Source of the DNA: Prochlorococcus sp. AG-347-M23
GTDB lineage: Bacteria > Cyanobacteriota > Cyanobacteriia > PCC-6307 > Cyanobiaceae
Length of the DNA: 64,000 bases
Direction of reading: 5' to 3'
Assembly (NCBI GenBank): GCA_003278855.1
Contig: QCCU01000002.1
Coordinates: 98,587-162,586, forward strand
In this document: piece after piece, positions 57,901 through 64,000 of the stretch
Numbering within the stretch: position 1 is the first letter of the stretch
Layout of the letters: each line of letters begins with the position of its first letter
Translations under genes and position numbers: made by a program
Notes under the pieces: generated by a model
Databases searched by the model: none
Seen by the model: the letters and a program-made list of their open reading frames with translations, nothing else
What the model was told of the DNA's origin: nothing

Positions 57901-58415
57901 ATAGAACCAAAGTCTCTTTAGTTGGAATGATTCCTGATTTAAAGCAAATTACAACGAGAAAAGGAGATAGGATGGCCATAGTTCAGTTAGAAGATCTTTC
58001 TGGAAGTTGCGAAGCAATAGTTTTTCCTAAAACCTATGTAAGATTATCAGAATTTCTTTTGACTGATACTAGATTGTTGGTGTGGGGAACAATAGATAAA
58101 AAAAGTGATAAGACTCAATTAATAATTGATGATTGCAGAGAAATAGATAACCTTAAATTACTTATCATTAATCTTGAAAGTTCTCAAGCATCAGATGTAA
58201 GAGTACAAAATACCTTGAGAAACTGTTTAACTAAATTTAAACCAGATAAAGATAGATGTGGAATCAAGATTCCAGTTTTAGCTGCAGTAAGAAATAAAAA
58301 TAGTGTTACCTACGTTAAATTTGGTGAACAATTCTGTGTTGGAGATATTCAAGGCGTATGCAAATTATTAGAAGATAACTCATTCCAAGTTAATTTGAAA
58401 TCCTTAGTTTCCTAG
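54918..58415 (+). CDS. dnaE: DNA polymerase III subunit alpha
   Basis: Replicative polymerase, 1165 aa from ATG 54918 (a TTG two codons earlier is possible). N-terminal PHP domain (PLHNHSDYSLLDGAS), polymerase palm with PGRGSAAGSLVAYAL and catalytic Asp pair in MPDIDTDFC, then helix-hairpin-helix and OB fold (VSLVGMIPDLKQITTRKG). Full length. Confidence 0.98.
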   Translation: MAFVPLHNHSDYSLLDGASQISKIVERACDLGMESIALTDHGVMYGVLDLVKKCKEKGIKPIIGNEMYVINGSIDDPQPKKEKRYHLVVLAKNYTGYKNLVKLTTISHLNGMRGRGIFSRPCIDKSLLSKYSDGLIVSTACLGGEIPQAILKGRLDVAEDIALWYKKLFADDFYLEIQDHGSIEDRIVNVELIKIGKKHQIKVIATNDAHYLSSMDVEAHDALLCVLTGKLISDEKRLRYTGTEYIKSESEMLELFKDHIDDESIIEAVNNTVEISQKVEEFDLFGNYRMPKFPLNEDTDSFSFLTQLSNTGLLNRLKKNDLTEVDENYKKRLSSELKIIKDMGFPDYFLVVWDYIKFARDNSIPVGPGRGSAAGSLVAYALQITNIDPVEHGLLFERFLNPARKSMPDIDTDFCIDRRNEVIDYVTNRYGEDKVAQIITFNKMTSKAVLKDVARVLDIPYGEADKLAKLIPVVRGKPNKLNEMIDKNSPSQEFREKYINDNRVKKWVDLALRIEGTNKTYGVHAAGVVIASDPLDELVPLQRNNEGQIITQYSMDDIESLGLLKMDFLGLKNLTMIEKTVSLINQSTGRKINIDELPQNDGKTFELIGRGDLEGIFQLESSGMKQVVKDFKPNSLEDISSILALYRPGPLDAGLIPKFINRKNGNEKIDFPHPFIKSILTETYGIMVYQEQIMKIAQDLAGYSLGDADLLRRAMGKKKVSEMVKHRNIFVDGSMKKGVNEKLANDLFDQMVLFAEYCFNKSHSTAYGAVTYQTAFLKAHFPVAYMAALLSVNSGSSDKMQRYISNCYSMGIEVISPSINFSGVDFTIKNNQILFGLSAIKNLGDSAIRNIIENRNSFGTFKSLSDLCDRLPSNILNKRSLESLIHCGALDEFSIDNNRAQLLSDLEHVIEWASSRNRDRLSGQGNLFDSKEEFSNVAFSDSQLAKVDDYSLIEKLKLEKQLLGFYLSDHPLKHLTKPAKLVSPISISQLEETKDRTKVSLVGMIPDLKQITTRKGDRMAIVQLEDLSGSCEAIVFPKTYVRLSEFLLTDTRLLVWGTIDKKSDKTQLIIDDCREIDNLKLLIINLESSQASDVRVQNTLRNCLTKFKPDKDRCGIKIPVLAAVRNKNSVTYVKFGEQFCVGDIQGVCKLLEDNSFQVNLKSLVS

Positions 58416-58416
58416 A

Positions 58417-58863
58417 TTAACTTTTATCCTCAAAATTTTGAGTAGCAGGTTTAAAGGCAGCTTTTGCACGTTGTATATTCATTGGAATATTTTCAATACC
58501 AAAAAAAGATCCAGGCTCCTTATCCCAACTAGCTGATAATATTCCAAAACTTAATCCTGCTAGACCTAACAAGAAAAACAATGCTGAAATTGCAATTGTT
58601 GAGGAAGGAGGTATTTCAGCAATATTTCTCGTTACTATAATGTAGCTAACTACGAAAACCGACATCCCTAATATTGTGGGAATTCCTGCTGTAAAAAATA
58701 TTCTTCTTGCCATTCTATCAGCAACATATTTTGGTATCCCTGTTGATTTTTTTGGGGTAGTTGCAGTACTTGATGCTTTTTCTAGATTAGCAAACGCAGT
58801 TTTCTCAGAATAATTTTTTTTCTTTTTATATTGTGTCTTTTTTTTAGATTGCTTTTTTTTCAT
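58417..58863 (-). CDS. PAM68-family protein
   Basis: 148 aa, cyanobacterial/chloroplast family needed for photosystem II assembly. Basic Lys-rich N-terminus (KKKQSKKKTQYKKKKN), then two membrane helices (about FFTAGIPTILGMSVFVVSYI and TIAISALFFLLGLAGLSFG) and a C-terminus with SWDKEPGSFFGIENI. Convergent with dnaE (2 bp). Confidence 0.88.
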   Translation of the reverse strand: MKKKQSKKKTQYKKKKNYSEKTAFANLEKASSTATTPKKSTGIPKYVADRMARRIFFTAGIPTILGMSVFVVSYIIVTRNIAEIPPSSTIAISALFFLLGLAGLSFGILSASWDKEPGSFFGIENIPMNIQRAKAAFKPATQNFEDKS

Positions 58864-58872
58864 TAATTGAAA

Positions 58873-59142
58873 TCATCCTCTGATTCCAATTTTCTTTACT
58901 AGCTCTTGATATCTCTGAACGTTTTTGTCTTTTATGAAAGAAAGTAATCTTTTCCTTTTACCAATCATTTTTAATAATCCTTGCCTTGAAGCAAAATCAT
59001 GAATGTTTCCTTGGAGGTGGTCACTTAATTTCGATATTCTTTTTGAAAGCAGTGCCACTTGAACTTCGGCTGAACCTGTATCAGTTGGATGTACTTGATG
59101 AGTCTCAATCAGCTTCTGTTTTTCAGCTGTATCTAATGACAT
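58873..59142 (-). CDS. rpsO: 30S ribosomal protein S15
   Basis: 89 aa, full length. [19 protein letters not shown] and [16 protein letters not shown] [15 protein letters not shown] are diagnostic; binds 16S rRNA. ATG at 59140-59142, 9 bp upstream of the PAM68 gene. Confidence 0.98.
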   Translation of the reverse strand: MSLDTAEKQKLIETHQVHPTDTGSAEVQVALLSKRISKLSDHLQGNIHDFASRQGLLKMIGKRKRLLSFIKDKNVQRYQELVKKIGIRG

Positions 59143-59174
59143 AAATTTTATTTCTTTTTATCTATGATACTACG

Positions 59175-59903
59175 TCAGCTAGCTATATTACTACTTTCCT
59201 TATCTAGATAATTCATAGCTAATTTCAATAAGTTTTCAAATGATAAATTATTTTCTTTTTTTGCAGGGAAATCTAATTCATTAATAATAATTGGCAATAA
59301 AGCTATAAAAGAAACAAGTGGAAAATATTCAATAATTACATAAACATCTTCAGTAAATGAAAGTTTCTTAACTGTAATGTAAGCCAATGCAGTGCAGATT
59401 GCCCCAAGAAATGCAATCGAAATCGAAACATTTTCAATTTCAACATTTATATTTGATAATTGACTTGGATTTAAAATTACTAATATTCCAATCCAGCCAA
59501 TAAGTAAAGCAAAAATTATATTCCGAGTTATTTTTTCGTTTATAAATATGCCAGCGAATATAGATATAAAGATAGGGTAAGTGTACTGAATGACAGTAGA
59601 TATACTAAGGGGCATATTTCTTATAGCATAAAAAATGCAAACTAAAGCTAAAGTTCCTAATACACCTCTTAAGATAAGTAATGGTCTATTGTTGCCCCAA
59701 GGATTTATATTTTTGAGATTAATTATGAATAATGTAATAATTAAACTCAACAATGATCTGAATAAAACTAATTCATAAATAGGTATCCTTTTATCAATAT
59801 TTTTTACGCATAAAGTCATCAAACTAAAGAAGAATGAAGCAAATACCAAATTAAACTTATTTAATGAATTAAATTTTTTTTCTAATTCTGCGATATTTAT
59901 CAT
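59175..59903 (-). CDS. Truncated EamA/DMT-family transporter with a foreign-looking C-terminal tail
   Basis: 242 aa, against about 300 for full EamA transporters. Residues 1-209 carry six or seven membrane helices (KNIDKRIPIYELVLFRSLL; LRGVLGTLALVCIFYAI; QYTYPIFISIFAG) and stop after LPIIINE. The last ~33 residues (59175-59276; AKKENNLSFENLLKLAMNYL...) are hydrophilic/amphipathic and look like the end of RuvA. TM8-10 are missing. Probably the product of a deletion; function as a transporter doubtful. ATG at 59901-59903. Confidence 0.8.
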   Translation of the reverse strand: MINIAELEKKFNSLNKFNLVFASFFFSLMTLCVKNIDKRIPIYELVLFRSLLSLIITLFIINLKNINPWGNNRPLLILRGVLGTLALVCIFYAIRNMPLSISTVIQYTYPIFISIFAGIFINEKITRNIIFALLIGWIGILVILNPSQLSNINVEIENVSISIAFLGAICTALAYITVKKLSFTEDVYVIIEYFPLVSFIALLPIIINELDFPAKKENNLSFENLLKLAMNYLDKESSNIAS

Positions 59904-59996
59904 TTAAAAAATAGTTTTATTGTGAAATTAAGTAGATTCTTATTTGATTTTGACCTATAACAAATAAATCATTATTTGTTTTTGATAAAAATCTCA

Positions 59997-62030
59997 ATGG
60001 TTCATTCTATACACCCAAGAACTATTCAAGAGGTTAAGGAAAAAGCAGATATTGTTGACGTTATATCTGAACATATTGTTCTTAAGAGGAAAGGCAAGGA
60101 ATTTGTTGGGATTTGTCCTTTTCATGATGATACTAAGCCATCTATGACAGTATCACCAACTAAACAATTCTATTACTGTTTTTCTTGTGGTGCAGGTGGA
60201 AACTCTATTAAATTTTTAATGGAATTTACTCGTGCAAATTTTTCAGATGTTGTACTTTCTCTTGCTAAAAAAAATAATATTAATGTTGAAAATCTTGAGG
60301 GTCCCCAAGTAGAAGCTTATAAAAAACAATTATCTAGAAAGGAAGAGCTTTATAAAATATTAAGAGTCACTAAAAATTGGTTTAAGTCTCAATTAAATAA
60401 TTCTCTTGGTTTTGAAGCCATGAAATATTTAACATCTAAGAGAAACTTGAGCAACAAGATTATTGATAACTTTGAATTAGGCTTTGCCCCAAATTCATGG
60501 AATGATTTGTTTAATTATCTTTCCAAGGTAGAAAAATTCCCCATTAATTTAATATTAGCTTCAGGTCTTGCAATTTCTAAAGATAATTCTGACAAGATTT
60601 ATGATCGTTTTAGAAATAGATTAATTGTTCCAATACATGATATGCAGGGCAGAGTAGTTGCCTTTGGAGGAAGATCTCTTGATGGTCAGGAACCCAAATA
60701 TCTTAATTCTCCTGAATCAGAGATATTTGAAAAGGGAAAGATGTTGTTTGCCTTTGAAAAAGCTTCTAGTGATATTAGAAAAAGAGATAAAGCTATTATT
60801 GTTGAAGGCTACTTTGATGTTATTTCTCTTCATTCAAAGGGTATAACAAATTCTGTTGCTTCTCTAGGTACCGCATTAAATAAGTATCAAATTTCTCAAC
60901 TATGTAGATGTACAGATAATAAAAATATAATTTTGAATTTTGATTCTGATAATGCAGGAATTTTAGCTACAAAAAGAGTAATTAAAGAAGTTGAGACCCT
61001 ATCCCTTCATGATCAAATTAATCTTAAGATACTTCAATTAAGTCATTTTAAGGATCCTGACGAATATTTGAATAGTCATACACCTGAAGATTATTTTAAT
61101 TTAATTGATAATTCATCCTTTTGGATTGATTGGGAGATTGATCAGATCTTTAAAGATCAAGATTTAACTAAGTCTGAAATTTTCCAAAGTGTTATTTCTT
61201 CATTGGTAAAATTGTTGAGTAAATTACCTCAATCATCAACCAGAACTCATTATTTACAAAAAGTTTCCGAGCAATTAAGTAAGGGACAAGCTAGGTTAGC
61301 AATACAGTTTGAACAAGATTTAAGAAATCAAGTAAAGGGATTTCGTTGGCATGGAAGATCAAAAAAATTTGAACAACCAAATGAAATTTCTCGACGGGAA
61401 AAAAATGAATCGGAAATAATTTTTTATTATTTACATTGTCCAGATCTTAGGCTATTTATTCGTGATGAATTTCTCAAAAGAGAAATTAATGGTTTTAATA
61501 CTAGTTATATTCAAAGTTTATGGGAAGCTATTTCAAAAATTGAACAAAATAATTTAGGTTTAAATTACTTAAATGATTTAAAACAATCAAATAGTCAAAA
61601 TCTTCAAAAAGATTTTTCTTCTATTAACTTAATTTCACTTCTGCCTGACTACTTAGCTCTCAATAATCCTGAATCATCAAATAAAATTAATATTTTTATT
61701 AATCCAAATGAGTTGTTTTTAACTTTGCTGAGTAATCCTAAGGATAATTTACTAGGAACATTATCACTTCTTGAGAAATATAATTCTCTAAAAAGATGTA
61801 GACACTTAATAGAATCTTGGGGATCTCAAAGATTAAAAACTTTAGAAAATTGTATATCTATTTTAATTGATAATCCTTCTTCAGGTTCTTCAAATACAAA
61901 TAAAGAGATAGATGATCTTTTTAAGGATTTAAACTCAGATGCCATTAAATTTCAGGAATTATATTACCTAGAAAGACAACATATAAATTTCTTAGACAAA
62001 CAACGTTGTGGCAATTTCCTCGCTAGTTAA
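59997..62030 (+). CDS. dnaG: DNA primase
   Basis: Makes RNA primers for replication. 677 aa from ATG 59997, which opens MVHSIHPRTIQEVKEKADI; the TTG 21 bp earlier is less likely. Zinc finger C40, H43, C61, C64; then the catalytic core with VAFGGRSLDG and Toprim IIVEGYFDVISLHSKG. C-terminal helicase-binding region is divergent. Divergent from the EamA gene, 93 bp apart. Confidence 0.97.
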   Translation: MVHSIHPRTIQEVKEKADIVDVISEHIVLKRKGKEFVGICPFHDDTKPSMTVSPTKQFYYCFSCGAGGNSIKFLMEFTRANFSDVVLSLAKKNNINVENLEGPQVEAYKKQLSRKEELYKILRVTKNWFKSQLNNSLGFEAMKYLTSKRNLSNKIIDNFELGFAPNSWNDLFNYLSKVEKFPINLILASGLAISKDNSDKIYDRFRNRLIVPIHDMQGRVVAFGGRSLDGQEPKYLNSPESEIFEKGKMLFAFEKASSDIRKRDKAIIVEGYFDVISLHSKGITNSVASLGTALNKYQISQLCRCTDNKNIILNFDSDNAGILATKRVIKEVETLSLHDQINLKILQLSHFKDPDEYLNSHTPEDYFNLIDNSSFWIDWEIDQIFKDQDLTKSEIFQSVISSLVKLLSKLPQSSTRTHYLQKVSEQLSKGQARLAIQFEQDLRNQVKGFRWHGRSKKFEQPNEISRREKNESEIIFYYLHCPDLRLFIRDEFLKREINGFNTSYIQSLWEAISKIEQNNLGLNYLNDLKQSNSQNLQKDFSSINLISLLPDYLALNNPESSNKINIFINPNELFLTLLSNPKDNLLGTLSLLEKYNSLKRCRHLIESWGSQRLKTLENCISILIDNPSSGSSNTNKEIDDLFKDLNSDAIKFQELYYLERQHINFLDKQRCGNFLAS

Positions 62031-62046
62031 TATAAAAAGTTTTAAT

Positions 62047-62514
62047 TTATAGGCAGTATTTTCTAATCAAGTTTTTAACTTTTTTGGGTTTATCTTCAAG
62101 AACATAAGCTTCTACTTCTTTCTCATAAGTCCCAGAAAAATTTGAACTAGAGAACTCTAATGCTTTTCTTTTACTTTGATGCAATTTGCTTTCCAATTTT
62201 TTTACATCCCCTATTGTTTTATTGTCATTACATTTTTGTATCGCATGAGTTGCTTCGTGTCTTAATGCTTTTCTTACCGCCCTTTCTGTTTTGAAGTTAT
62301 CTTTATTTGGTTGTTGATTCTTATTTCTAAAATTTGTTTTCCTTTTTGCATTTTCAGTACATATTATTATTTTATTTTCTTTAAAATTATGTAGCCCTTT
62401 TATTTCTTTGTTTAATAGACATTCAATTTTATTTTCTTCAACTATGTAGTTTGCTTTCATTAATAAGTTAAGAATCTCTTTATCTAATTTGCTCAAAAAT
62501 AATATAAATTCCAT
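62047..62514 (-). CDS. Putative HExxH zinc metalloprotease
   Basis: 155 aa, basic. HEATH at 86-90 fits the HExxH zinc-binding motif on a helix (ALRHEATHAIQKCN), and a conserved-looking acidic segment (EKEVEAYVLED, 131-141) could supply the third ligand, as in Atp23/M76-like or minigluzincin proteins. No signal peptide. ATG at 62512-62514, 10 bp downstream of umuC. Function unknown. Confidence 0.68.
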   Translation of the reverse strand: MEFILFLSKLDKEILNLLMKANYIVEENKIECLLNKEIKGLHNFKENKIIICTENAKRKTNFRNKNQQPNKDNFKTERAVRKALRHEATHAIQKCNDNKTIGDVKKLESKLHQSKRKALEFSSSNFSGTYEKEVEAYVLEDKPKKVKNLIRKYCL

Positions 62515-62524
62515 TCTATTTTGT

Positions 62525-63811
62525 TTACTTCACTATAGTTGGGATTTGTTCTATATCAGTTGTAGATGAGCGACTTAAGAAATTCTTATTCATCTTCCAA
62601 CTTTGTGGATTTTTTGTAATAGCCCATGTAATTGCATTGTTATTAAATCTTTTATTTAATAAATCAATCGTTTTCATAAGATTTGTTGATTTTTCTAATA
62701 CTTTCTGAGATTTGTAATTGATAACTGATTGCTGTAAATATTCGCTATTTGTTAAATCCTGCATTAAAACACCAGCTTTTGAGAATTTATATTCGGGATT
62801 ATAAATTTCTTTAGATAATTCAACTACTATTTTTAAAATATTGTTTGTGTCATCTGTTGCATTTGTAAGTTTTCTATGAGCACTTTTTTGATAATTTTGA
62901 CTTGAATATTTACTGGTTCTAGCAAATACTCTAATATTAGATGATTGTAAATTCTGACTTCTCATTTTTTCAGAGGCTTTTATAGCGTGAGTTGCTAGTG
63001 CTTGAGTTAAGTCTTCTAATTTTGTGATAGGCGTGCCGAAACTCCTGCTCACCTGAATTTCTTTTTTTGATTTCTTGTTTTTTTCTATTGGCAGGCATCT
63101 ATGGCCTTTCAGTTCTAATTGCAGTCTTTTCCCTACGATGCCTAATTTCTTAATGATTTCATTTTCTTCCATATCTCTTAGTTCTCTCGCATTTTTAATA
63201 CCTTTACTTTGTAACCAATTAGAGGTTTGTTTCCCAACTCCCCATATCTTATCTATACTAATTTTTTTCAAATAATTATTCTCATTTTCGGTTCTAGCTA
63301 AATCAAATATTCCAGCTGAATAATCAATATTTTTAGCTAGTTTATTAGCAATTTTTGCTCTTACTTTATTTTCTCCTATTCCTACTGTTATGGTAATCCC
63401 TAGATTCTGATATATTAATGATCTTATGCTTCTTGCCCAAGGATATAGATTTTCATCATTAGGTCTAAAAATCGAGACGAATGCTTCGTCAATGGAATAA
63501 ATTTCTATCTGTTCACAGTAGTTTTTCAGTAAATTCATTAGTCTTCTGCTCATATCCCCATAAAGCGAGTAGTTTGAGCTTAAGACTGCTACATCTAATT
63601 TATTTAGTCTTTCTTTGACCTTAAAATACGGAGTTCCCATTTTAATTTTTAAAGCTCGCGCTTCAGGGCTTCTTGCAATGATACATCCGTCATTATTAGA
63701 TAAAATTACTACTGGTTTATTTCTTAAATGAGGATTAATATTTTGTTCACATGACGCGTAAAAATTATTAGCATCTATAAGAGCTATTGCATCAATATTT
63801 GAAATTCTCAT
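62525..63811 (-). CDS. umuC: DNA polymerase V catalytic subunit UmuC
   Basis: Y-family translesion polymerase, 428 aa. Catalytic residues D13 (LIDANNFYASCEQ) and D108/E109 (YSIDEAF); thumb and little-finger domains follow, with VSRSFGTPI linker. Its ATG overlaps the umuD stop (ATGA), so the two are coupled. Confidence 0.96.
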   Translation of the reverse strand: MRISNIDAIALIDANNFYASCEQNINPHLRNKPVVILSNNDGCIIARSPEARALKIKMGTPYFKVKERLNKLDVAVLSSNYSLYGDMSRRLMNLLKNYCEQIEIYSIDEAFVSIFRPNDENLYPWARSIRSLIYQNLGITITVGIGENKVRAKIANKLAKNIDYSAGIFDLARTENENNYLKKISIDKIWGVGKQTSNWLQSKGIKNARELRDMEENEIIKKLGIVGKRLQLELKGHRCLPIEKNKKSKKEIQVSRSFGTPITKLEDLTQALATHAIKASEKMRSQNLQSSNIRVFARTSKYSSQNYQKSAHRKLTNATDDTNNILKIVVELSKEIYNPEYKFSKAGVLMQDLTNSEYLQQSVINYKSQKVLEKSTNLMKTIDLLNKRFNNNAITWAITKNPQSWKMNKNFLSRSSTTDIEQIPTIVK

Positions 63812-64000
63812 AAATAGCTATGTATTGAATAAATAACAACTCCCCATATCTGTACATCAATATGGTTTTTAATCCTAAAATCAGGATAATTATGATTTTC
63901 TGATTTTAAATATAATTCATTATTTTTTATAGATAATCTTTTTATTGTAAATTCTCCGTCTATCATTGCAATGATGATATTCCCTGGCCTGGCTGTTAAG
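63808..64000 (-). CDS. umuD: UmuD (N-terminus outside window)
   Basis: C-terminal ~63 residues of the S24/LexA-like self-cleaving protease partner of UmuC. The visible part has PGNIIIAMIDGEFTIKRL, in which the Lys is the catalytic lysine of the Ser/Lys dyad, and WGVVIYSIH as the last strand. The catalytic Ser and cleavage site lie beyond the right edge. TGA overlaps the umuC ATG. Confidence 0.93.
   Translation of the reverse strand, partial: LTARPGNIIIAMIDGEFTIKRLSIKNNELYLKSENHNYPDFRIKNHIDVQIWGVVIYSIHSYL

Noticed and set aside
1..64000. CRISPR arrays, insertion sequences, prophage genes, rRNA
   Set aside because: No spaced direct repeats, transposase, integrase, phage structural genes or rRNA were seen.

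Overview
The window looks like a chromosomal segment of a marine picocyanobacterium, most likely a high-light-adapted Prochlorococcus. The DNA is strongly A+T-rich, genes are short and tightly packed with many 1-8 bp overlaps, and the gene content is typical of that lineage: Calvin-cycle genes, Ycf55/DUF3685, PAM68-like, DUF1816, DUF1830, DUF3288 and DUF3727 proteins, a Rieske oxygenase of the PaO/CAO/Tic55 group, the urea (urt/ure) locus and glucosylglycerate genes. Species assignment is inferred from gene content; no search was run.

Layout. 1-15.4 kb is almost entirely minus strand and holds central metabolism: class II and class I fructose-bisphosphate aldolases, a Gfo/Idh/MocA oxidoreductase, accD, a proteobacterial-type phosphoribulokinase, leuB, lpxD, proB, a YqeG-type HAD phosphatase, DUF3727, ruvX, a CofE-like protein, a thioredoxin-fold protein, DUF3685 and hisA. 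15.5-19.3 kb mixes an epimerase-like protein, pgsA, a PPC-glutaredoxin fusion, an SDR-like protein and nth. 19.3-24.7 kb looks iron-related: a FutC-like ATPase, ferritin, a Crp-family regulator and a small zinc-ribbon protein, with three Fur-box-like sites, followed by a Rieske oxygenase / 33-aa membrane peptide / ABC ATPase operon. 24.8-28.8 kb is an accessory-looking stretch of small, mostly unknown proteins, many below 60 aa.

28.8-39.1 kb is a complete urea module: urtABCDE and ureEFG on the minus strand, ureDABC on the plus strand. urtA has a good NtcA-type promoter and there is a hairpin between urtA and urtB. 39.1-43.9 kb follows with genes that can make and recycle the nitrogen-free solute glucosylglycerate: a GpgS-like synthase, a GH13 phosphorylase, a GpgP-like phosphatase and a glycerate kinase. 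43.9-46.8 kb has DUF1830, small membrane proteins, uppP, tRNA-Pro(UGG) and msrA. 46.8-64 kb is housekeeping: an ABC exporter, trpD, carA, a STAS protein, mrnC, an rRNA methyltransferase, gatA, dnaE, PAM68, rpsO, a truncated EamA transporter, dnaG, a HExxH protein and umuDC.

The points most worth checking are: (1) the EamA transporter next to rpsO, which ends in a tail resembling the C-terminus of RuvA, as if a deletion had removed most of ruvA; (2) the Rieske / 33-aa / ABC operon; (3) the Fur-like sites around ferritin and the Crp-type regulator; (4) the STAS protein whose strong Shine-Dalgarno sequence points to a non-AUG start; (5) the island of small membrane proteins.
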